Shown one piece after another: positions 1 through 4,647 of a stretch of DNA of 6,237 nucleotides. Each line of letters begins with the position of its first letter. Within the stretch, counting starts at the first letter, position 1. Location: positions 1 to 6,237 of the forward strand of contig DMYK01000042.1 in the NCBI GenBank assembly GCA_003483675.1, written 5' to 3'. The position numbers were made by a program, and so were the translations under genes. The notes beneath the pieces were generated by a model. It searched no databases. It had not been told where the DNA came from and worked only from the letters and a program-made list of their open reading frames with translations. The stretch is from Microcoleaceae cyanobacterium UBA11344. GTDB taxonomy: Bacteria; Cyanobacteriota; Cyanobacteriia; Cyanobacteriales; Microcoleaceae.

Positions 1-371
1 GCTACGTCTTTGAGGGACTTATAGTGAGCGTAGCGTGGATCTTTGTCGGGCACGCACAACAGTTTCTCGTCGCGATCGCCTCCATCGATCATTTCTAGCA
101 TTCCGATCGGACGAGCCGCGATCACGCACCCTGGAAATGTGGGCTCATCCATCATCACCATGCCATCGAGGGGGTCGCCGTCATCGGCTAAGGTATTGGG
201 TATGAAGCCATAGTCGCAAGGGTATTGCACTGAGGCATAGAGCACTCGATCGAGAGCAAAGGCTTGTAAGTCTTTATCAAATTCGTACTTGTTTTTGCTA
301 CCGGCGGTAATTTCGATGAGGACGTTGAGCAGTCCTGGTTTCGGCTGTGCCGGAATTAGCGATAAGTCCAC
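1..371 (-). CDS. ppa: Inorganic pyrophosphatase, family I (C-terminus cut by window edge)
   Basis: A soluble cytoplasmic Mg-dependent enzyme that hydrolyses pyrophosphate to two phosphates and so pulls biosynthetic reactions forward. The 123 visible residues read like cyanobacterial Ppa from its first residue: D-L-S-x-I-P-A-Q-P, then the substrate-binding Glu20, the K-N-K-Y-E-F segment (26-31), Arg42, and Y-G-F-I-P-N-T (54-60). The signature D-G-D-P-L-D lies at 64-69, with metal ligands Asp64, Asp66 and Asp69. A second acidic cluster has Asp96, Asp101 and Lys103. Family members have about 170 residues, so roughly the last 45 lie beyond base 1. The start is GTG at 371-369, chosen because it aligns with the usual family N-terminus and has GGAG eight bases upstream. 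The upstream kinase ends 171 bases away; I see no convincing promoter in that gap. Family assignment is secure. Confidence 0.96.
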   Translation of the reverse strand, partial: MDLSLIPAQPKPGLLNVLIEITAGSKNKYEFDKDLQAFALDRVLYASVQYPCDYGFIPNTLADDGDPLDGMVMMDEPTFPGCVIAARPIGMLEMIDGGDRDEKLLCVPDKDPRYAHYKSLKDV

Positions 372-379
372 AAGAATAT

Positions 380-383
380 CTCC
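380..383 (-). promoter_or_regulatory. Shine-Dalgarno site of ppa
   Basis: GGAG on the minus strand, eight bases before the GTG codon at 371-369. It supports this non-ATG start, which also fits the conserved Ppa N-terminus. Confidence 0.7.
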
Positions 384-542
384 AAGTTAACAGATGATCG
401 GGGTCAGCGCTACTTGCCAAACCCCTTTGATAGCATTTTACGGGCGATCGGGATCGATGCTGCATAAGATTGAGAGAAAGCGGGGAAGAGGGACTCGTCC
501 ACCTCAGACTTGGCGAGGGGGCGGACGCTATACCTGAAAAGG

Positions 543-1940
543 TTAGTACAAGAGTGAATTGTCAACAAATGAATTGAGCGACAAAGTTGTTTTAATTTTC
601 AATCCCAACCACTGGCTAAGTTCTGTTGCTAACCACTCGATTTCTGATTCACTTAGTCCCTGCTTCACTCCTATTCGATATTTTTGGTTGCCGGATTGAA
701 TAATCACCTCATAAACGTTGTATTCAATTTCTTCAATTTCCCAATAGGAAATGTCCTGTCTGGGAGCTGGCCGGGAATGATTCCATCTCAACCCTAGCAG
801 ATGACAGCTATAGGAGATTTGCTGCCGATCGATTCTGAGACGCAATTCCCGAAATAGTGCAAAGAGAAACATTACTCCTATCGCACATAGTAAACTTCCT
901 GATATTATTGTCAAAAATTGGTCATTTATCCCTAACTTATAGGGTAACAACGAAAACCTCCCTAATAAGACAATTAAGACAATACTCGGAAGTCCCACAG
1001 CCAAAAACAGGGCAATTAAACCAAAACCGATTCCCGGCGGCGGAATTACAATTTCTATAAACTCCGAATTTTTTATGAGTTTAAGATCGCTGCCTTGCAG
1101 CTGCACCACCCTAGGACTTTTGTTGATATGGCGGGGATTTTTGAGCGCTCGCCATGCTTCCCCAGCCGAAGATAACCGTTTTTCCAAACTCGGTTCTGTC
1201 ATCCACTCCAGCCAATCAATTAAATTAGGATTTAGCTGCGTTACCCGATCGGCAAATTGAATTCTCAAATCCTGCTGCGACAGTTCCGTAGGATGCAAAC
1301 CCGTTACCAAATAAATTAAAGTTGCACCTAAACCGTAGAGGTCAGAAGCCGGAAATGATCGCCCGCCAAATTGTTCCGGTGCCATATATCCGTAAGTTCC
1401 CACTACTGTAATTGTGCCGCCAAATTTTGCAGCTTGGTTCTGCACCGAACCAAAATCAACTAAATAAACTTGTCCGACAGTGTGGCCGGATCTGCTGTGC
1501 AGTAAAATATTGCTGGGTTTAATATCGCGGTGAATAACTGGCGGATTTTGTTCGTGCAAATAAATCAAAATTTCTAACAGCGATTTAGCTAATTCTTTCA
1601 CCTCACTTTCGCTAAAAGTACGCCCTGCTGTTAAATGTGATTCCAAAGTTTTCCCATCTACATAAGTCTGTACCAGGGCAAATCCTTTGCTGTCTGGTTC
1701 GTCAATTTCCAGATAGTCCAGGTAGCGAGGAATTGCTGGATGAGAAAGTGCTTTTAAAGTTTCCGCTTCCCGTTCAAATAGCTTAAGGTCTTGCCATTCA
1801 AAATCGCTGCCGAGGAATAGCTGTTTGATGACAACTAATTCTTGAGTTTGTAAGTCACGAGCCAGCAGTGTTTGGCGGCCAGTTTGTTTTCCGAGTTGTC
1901 GCTGCACTTCGTAGCGTTCTGCTAATACTTTACCAGTCAT
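543..1940 (-). CDS. Membrane-anchored Ser/Thr protein kinase with C-terminal PH-like tail (kinase 1)
   Basis: A eukaryotic-type (Hanks) protein kinase of 465 residues that would phosphorylate Ser/Thr on unknown partners at the membrane. The kinase domain spans about 10-270: ATP-binding Lys39, helix-C Glu58, catalytic H-R-D-I-K-P-S-N at 137-144, D-F-G at 162-164, A-P-E-Q-F at 187-191, S-D-L-Y-G-L-G at 199-205 and the late Arg255. The glycine loop is degenerate (L-G-K-Q-T-G-R-Q-T), lacking two of the three usual glycines. Two hydrophobic segments, about 304-327 and 342-363, look like a membrane hairpin, which would leave kinase and tail both in the cytoplasm. The tail (364-465) is strand-rich and ends in a helix (G-L-S-E-S-E-I-E-W-L); a PH-like fold is inferred. 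No Shine-Dalgarno is visible before the ATG, and an interspersed repeat ends 14 bases upstream. It is a tandem paralogue of the kinase at 2112-3413. Substrate unknown. Confidence 0.93.
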   Translation of the reverse strand: MTGKVLAERYEVQRQLGKQTGRQTLLARDLQTQELVVIKQLFLGSDFEWQDLKLFEREAETLKALSHPAIPRYLDYLEIDEPDSKGFALVQTYVDGKTLESHLTAGRTFSESEVKELAKSLLEILIYLHEQNPPVIHRDIKPSNILLHSRSGHTVGQVYLVDFGSVQNQAAKFGGTITVVGTYGYMAPEQFGGRSFPASDLYGLGATLIYLVTGLHPTELSQQDLRIQFADRVTQLNPNLIDWLEWMTEPSLEKRLSSAGEAWRALKNPRHINKSPRVVQLQGSDLKLIKNSEFIEIVIPPPGIGFGLIALFLAVGLPSIVLIVLLGRFSLLPYKLGINDQFLTIISGSLLCAIGVMFLFALFRELRLRIDRQQISYSCHLLGLRWNHSRPAPRQDISYWEIEEIEYNVYEVIIQSGNQKYRIGVKQGLSESEIEWLATELSQWLGLKIKTTLSLNSFVDNSLLY

Positions 1941-1954
1941 ATTTTTTTACATTT

Positions 1955-2076
1955 TGTCATTCTGAGCGGAGCGAAGAATCTCACAGATGCTTCACTACAC
2001 TGCGTTTTGTTCAGTATAACAGACACTCTTCGGAGGCCAGGACTGTCTGAGATGCTTCGCTACGCGACTAATGACA
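1955..2076. repeat. Interspersed palindromic repeat (SERSEES-type, MITE-like)
   Basis: This fills most of the gap between the two kinase genes. The outer ends are TGTCATT (1955-1961) and its exact inverse AATGACA (2070-2076). Further in, GCGAAGAATCTCA (1971-1983) pairs with TGAGATGCTTCGC (2048-2060) with one mismatch. A third related arm ends at 2021, so bases 1955-2021 are themselves palindromic. The plus-strand left arm translates to C-H-S-E-R-S-E-E-S-H, a phrase that I recall from spurious ORFs over dispersed repeats in many bacterial genomes. It has no coding capacity; it is probably non-autonomous or a remnant. Confidence 0.75.
2013..2021 (-). promoter_or_regulatory. Candidate extended -10 promoter of kinase 1, inside the repeat
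   Basis: The minus strand reads TGT-TATACT, an extended -10 (TGn) joined to a hexamer matching TATAAT at five of six positions. No good -35 lies 16-18 bases upstream. Transcription would start near 2006 and give a leader of about 65 bases before the ATG at 1940. Sequence resemblance only. Confidence 0.3.
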
Positions 2077-2111
2077 GAATTACCTCTAGGACTTTCTCCG
2101 TCAATTTTAGA

Positions 2112-3413
2112 TTACAGTCCACTTGCTTTTTGATACCACCGGGCAATATACCCGCTAGTTGCCCCCATTGACAGTCCTACAATTAGCGATGGTGCAAGCA
2201 CAAAGATCATATAATTAGTGGCACCCTCTGGCCTATCCAAATGCATCATCATCCCCAACAAGACGATGCTTGTCGAGGTATAGAGTACGATACTAATTGC
2301 AGTTAAAACCTGTCGATGAAGCTTGGGATTAGTTAGGGGGTAAAAACACAATCTAGTCACAATTGCTAAGATTATTCCGTTCCCCAACCCCAGCATAAAG
2401 CCGATAAAAATGATGGATGTTGCAACCGTCCCCTGTACCGTAAAAAAAACGGCGTTAAATCCTACACAAGATTCTATAGCTATAAATCCCATCGCAGCGC
2501 TGATCCCGATCGCACTCCAGAACAAGCTAAAGGTACTCACGGTTTTTCCCTGTCTCAATGTCTGGGAATATTTATTTATTTCCTGTGGTTTTTCTAGAAC
2601 TTCTTTTGCGATTTGGGCTGAAGCGGGACGGCTTTCTAAACTCGGATGCGTCATCCACTTCAGCCAATTGGTAAAAGCGGGACTTAGTTGGGTGAAGTGC
2701 TCGAATTCGATCTGCAAATCTTTCTGTGGCAAATCGGCTGGATGCTGCTTGGTAATTAAGCCTATTAATGTTGCTCCCAAGCCGTATAAATCGGAAGCGG
2801 GAACTGCTCTCCCGCCAAATTGTTCTGGCGGCATATAGCCGTAGGTTCCGACAACTGTAACTGTTTTTCCCTGTTGGGTTGCTAGGGTTTGAACTGCACC
2901 GAAATCGACTAGGTAGACTTCGCCGACGCTGTTACCCGATCGATTTTTGAGTAAAATATTGCTGGGTTTAATGTCGCGGTGAATTACCGGGGGCTGTCGC
3001 TGGTGTAGATAGGCGAGGATGTCTAATAATGCTGTGGCTAATTGTTTGACTTCGCTTTCGCTGAATGTGCGGCCGTCTGAGAGATATTCTTGTAGGGATT
3101 TGGCTTCGATGTAAGTCTGAACTAGGGCGAATCCTTTGCGGCTGGGGGTGTCGATTTCAAAGGAGTCTAGATATTGGGGAATTGCGGGATGGGATAGGGA
3201 TTTTAAGGTTTCGACTTCTCGCTGGAAGAGTTTTAAGTCTTCCCAGTTGAAGTCGCTGCTGAATGAGAGGAGTTTGACTACTACTTGCTGTTGGGTTTTT
3301 AAGTCGCGGGCGAGTAAGGTTTGCCGTCCTGCTTGCTTGCCGAGTCGCCGATCGCACTGATAGCGATCGGCTAATATTTCTTGTGACAAATCACCGATGT
3401 TTTGTCCGCTCAT
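2112..3413 (-). CDS. Membrane-anchored Ser/Thr protein kinase with multi-pass tail (kinase 2)
   Basis: A second Hanks-type kinase, 433 residues from the preferred ATG at 3413-3411. A GTG two codons earlier (3419-3417) is also in frame, but the likely ribosome site AGG overlaps it. Numbered from that GTG, the domain spans about 20-280: Lys49, Glu68, H-R-D-I-K-P-S-N at 147-154, D-F-G at 172-174, S-D-L-Y-G-L-G at 209-215 and Arg264. The usual A-P-E motif reads P-P-E (197-199), and the glycine loop is degenerate as in kinase 1. It shares long identical blocks with kinase 1 up to I-N-K (281-283), after which the two diverge completely. Here the rest is hydrophobic, with about four or five membrane segments between 297 and 427 and almost no soluble tail. 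All catalytic residues are present, so it is probably active. Signal and substrate are unknown. Confidence 0.92.
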   Translation of the reverse strand: MSGQNIGDLSQEILADRYQCDRRLGKQAGRQTLLARDLKTQQQVVVKLLSFSSDFNWEDLKLFQREVETLKSLSHPAIPQYLDSFEIDTPSRKGFALVQTYIEAKSLQEYLSDGRTFSESEVKQLATALLDILAYLHQRQPPVIHRDIKPSNILLKNRSGNSVGEVYLVDFGAVQTLATQQGKTVTVVGTYGYMPPEQFGGRAVPASDLYGLGATLIGLITKQHPADLPQKDLQIEFEHFTQLSPAFTNWLKWMTHPSLESRPASAQIAKEVLEKPQEINKYSQTLRQGKTVSTFSLFWSAIGISAAMGFIAIESCVGFNAVFFTVQGTVATSIIFIGFMLGLGNGIILAIVTRLCFYPLTNPKLHRQVLTAISIVLYTSTSIVLLGMMMHLDRPEGATNYMIFVLAPSLIVGLSMGATSGYIARWYQKASGL

Positions 3414-3421
3414 GTTCACCT
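3414..3421 (-). promoter_or_regulatory. Start-deciding ribosome-binding site of kinase 2
   Basis: The minus strand reads AGGTGAAC directly before ATG at 3413. AGG lies five bases upstream of that ATG but overlaps the GTG at 3419-3417, so the ATG is the better start. It is a weak site, only three or four bases of complementarity. Confidence 0.45.
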
Positions 3422-3501
3422 GCTTTAGAAGCGATTAAACCTAGTTTAGCTGACAAAAATGCAATAATCTGTGCTTGTGTGAACTAAGCGATTTACCGTT
3501 G

Positions 3502-3566
3502 GGTGGGGGCGGGTTTAAGAAATTATTCGTCTTAGGCGGAGATTGTTGGTAAAACCCGCCCCTACC
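3502..3566. repeat. GC-rich inverted repeat (GGGGCGGGTTT family)
   Basis: The left arm at 3502-3517 (GGTGGGGGCGGGTTTA) and right arm at 3551-3566 (AAAACCCGCCCCTACC) pair with one internal mismatch and a mismatch at the inner end, around a 33-base spacer. It sits centrally between the orphan gene and kinase 2, about 85 bases from each. No T-run follows either arm, so a classic terminator is unlikely. From memory, arms of this type recur in Oscillatoriales genomes. Confidence 0.7.
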
Positions 3567-3620
3567 ATTCCCGATCGGATCTGGTTTTTTGGCCCTTACC
3601 TACTTAGTGCGATCGCACAT

Positions 3621-3638
3621 AATCAGAATTCTCTGATT
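3621..3638. repeat. Short AT-rich hairpin downstream of the orphan gene
   Basis: AATCAGA (3621-3627) and TCTGATT (3632-3638) form a perfect 7-bp stem with a 4-base loop, 11 bases past the stop of the minus-strand gene at 3650. A HIP1-centred palindrome, GTGCGATCGCAC, lies next to it at 3607-3618. There is no T-tract on the minus strand, so termination is possible but not shown. Confidence 0.35.
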
Positions 3639-3649
3639 TCAGCTTAAAT

Positions 3650-4198
3650 TTAACGTTGGATTTGCTTGTAAATTGACCGCACTACGTCGATCAGGCTCAA
3701 GACTTGCTGCCATTCGGGAGCATCGGGGCTGTAGCTTTTGGCACGCTCTGTTTTTAAACTGTGGTGCAAAAGGTTCAGCAGTGCTTCTGGAGACTCTAAG
3801 GGGTTGTCATCTTCATCTGCTGGGCTTTGGGCTGCATTTTCTTCGATTTCTTCTTTAATTTTTTGGGCTCGATCGGCGAGGGCTAAAGCTCTGCTTGCAA
3901 GGTTTTCCGGCATTTTTGGCTGTTCGGACAAATACGCGCCGGTCAATTCTACCAATAGTTGGCCAACTTGATCGACCCATTGGCGATCGTTTACTGAAAA
4001 GGAACCGGATTTGAACAGGAGTCCGTCAGGTTTTTGTTGAATGCTTTGTATTTTCTGGATCAGAGGGATAGCCTTTACAGTGATGTTTTCCGGGATTCTG
4101 GGGATATCTGACAGGGAGCTACGAGCAATCTCCAGCAATAGTTGGTAAACCTGATCTACCCACTCAACATCTCCCAATTCCGAATTCCAATTATTCAT
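3650..4198 (-). CDS. Hypothetical protein with an internal duplication
   Basis: I do not recognise this 182-residue protein. It has no signal peptide or membrane segment and is probably cytoplasmic. Residues 12-53 and 73-114 align without gaps at 19 identities in 42. Each copy has the pattern W-V-D-Q-V-x-Q-L-L-x-E, then L-S, then P-x-x-P-E-N, then a second helix ending Q-x-I. Each copy therefore looks like a two-helix unit, spaced 61 residues apart. A Glu/Asp-rich linker follows (about 115-136), then a C-terminal helical part in which E-W-Q-Q-V-L-S-L-I (162-170) may be a degenerate third copy. The ATG is at 4198 with no visible Shine-Dalgarno; a modest promoter candidate lies just upstream. 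It sits between a cyclase and two kinases on the same strand, so a scaffold or adaptor role is conceivable, but that is speculation. Confidence 0.75.
   Translation of the reverse strand: MNNWNSELGDVEWVDQVYQLLLEIARSSLSDIPRIPENITVKAIPLIQKIQSIQQKPDGLLFKSGSFSVNDRQWVDQVGQLLVELTGAYLSEQPKMPENLASRALALADRAQKIKEEIEENAAQSPADEDDNPLESPEALLNLLHHSLKTERAKSYSPDAPEWQQVLSLIDVVRSIYKQIQR
3857..4165 (-). repeat. Two-copy intragenic duplication in the orphan gene
   Basis: Copy 1 is coded by 4040-4165 and copy 2 by 3857-3982, 183 bases apart and in frame. Protein identity is 19/42 with no gap. Nucleotide identity is still visible around the shared stretches CCAACTATTG and CCGGAAAAC, which points to duplication of a segment rather than chance resemblance. 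Confidence 0.75.
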
Positions 4199-4213
4199 AA
4201 CTGATGCTAGTTT

Positions 4214-4241
4214 TCTATATCTAAGACAGGAACATTGACTA
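4214..4241 (-). promoter_or_regulatory. Candidate sigma70-type promoter of the orphan gene
   Basis: On the minus strand, TAGTCA (4241-4236) and TATAGA (4219-4214) are 16 bases apart, each matching four of six consensus positions. Transcription would start a few bases before the ATG at 4198, giving a very short leader, consistent with the missing Shine-Dalgarno. Two direct copies of AGGAAGCTC (4249-4257 and 4263-4271) lie just upstream. Confidence 0.28.
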
Positions 4242-4296
4242 TCTGCGAAGGAAGCTCTTTTGAGGAAGCTCCTAACGCTATTAACACTTACGCGGG

Positions 4297-4318
4297 CGGG
4301 TTCATAAACCCGTTTTTT
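4297..4318 (+). terminator. Intrinsic-terminator-like hairpin, plus strand
   Basis: CGGGTT (4297-4302), loop CATA, AACCCG (4307-4312), then six T (4313-4318). The shape is right for plus-strand transcripts, but no plus-strand gene precedes it. On the minus strand the hairpin is followed by GCCCGCG, not T. It may instead be a remnant of the GGCGGGTT/AACCCGCC repeat family. Confidence 0.4.
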
Positions 4319-4451
4319 GAGCGGATGTTTCGTCGCCTTTCTCCAAGATTTTTCTCAGAAACCGGGTAACGCTGCGGCAAGTCCTAACTATTTTTAAGCG
4401 CAACAAAATAGTAGAAGTGCTCAGTCAAGTTGCGGTAGGTAGCGCGAACGA

Positions 4452-4521
4452 AACAGGTAGGGCGAGATGCCTGCGTAACGCGGGCGAGTTCAAATCCGGT
4501 TATCTAACAATCATACCTGTT
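4452..4521. repeat. 70-base element with 8-bp inverted ends and an inner hairpin
   Basis: AACAGGTA (4452-4459) and TACCTGTT (4514-4521) are exact inverses. Inside, 4470-4484 (CCTGCGTAACGCGGG) is a near-perfect palindrome with one G-T wobble. A T-loop-like TTCAAAT follows at 4489-4495, but its flanks do not pair. Origin unknown: a small interspersed repeat or a structured RNA remnant. Confidence 0.4.
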
Positions 4522-4556
4522 GGAGCCTATTTACAATTGCCTCGATCGGATCTTCA

Positions 4557-4609
4557 GGTTAATGGCGATCGAGGGAGACTCAGCCCCTTCGGGGCGATCG
4601 CCATTAACC
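4557..4609. repeat. Nested palindrome carrying a HIP1 site, after the cyclase stop
   Basis: A perfect 15-base inverted repeat, GGTTAATGGCGATCG (4557-4571) against CGATCGCCATTAACC (4595-4609), encloses an inner hairpin CCCC-TTC-GGGG (4584-4594). Bases 4594-4601 form an exact HIP1 octamer. It begins 38 bases past the cyclase stop on the minus strand. No T-run follows, so it could stabilise or end the mRNA without being a standard terminator. Confidence 0.7.
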
Positions 4610-4647
4610 GTTCCCCCGCGTCTCGGAGCACTTGCTGCGGGCGGTTG

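Larger units (their letters stand above)
4199..4647. other. 449-base intergenic region rich in repeats, no gene seen
   Basis: Short plus-strand ORFs here run through palindromes, lack ribosome sites and overlap the cyclase gene antisense, so I do not call them genes. From left to right it holds a promoter candidate, two AGGAAGCTC direct repeats, a T-tailed hairpin, a lone half-arm TCTCAGAAACCGGGT (4353-4367) resembling one side of a common palindrome, a 70-base element with inverted ends, and a nested HIP1 palindrome. About 4370-4440 shows nothing I can interpret. Confidence 0.6.

Noticed and set aside
400..423. GGGGT/ACCCC inverted repeat in the leader of ppa, considered as a regulatory hairpin
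   Set aside because: Only five base pairs with a long unstructured loop and no supporting context.
435..440. TAAAAT on the minus strand as a -10 for ppa
   Set aside because: No acceptable -35 lies 16-18 bases upstream, and the region is otherwise unremarkable.
1868..2050. Plus-strand ORF containing the phrase C-H-S-E-R-S-E-E-S-H
   Set aside because: It is a translation of the interspersed repeat plus the antisense of the kinase 1 start; such ORFs are spurious.
2410..2838. Plus-strand 142-residue ORF
   Set aside because: Lies wholly antisense to kinase 2, whose minus-strand frame carries all kinase motifs and membrane segments.
4434..4510. tRNA-like stretch with TTCAAAT and weakly pairing ends (TAGGTAG/TTATCTA)
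   Set aside because: The T-stem has several mismatches, no D-arm or 17-base anticodon arm can be drawn, and no CCA follows. At most a remnant.
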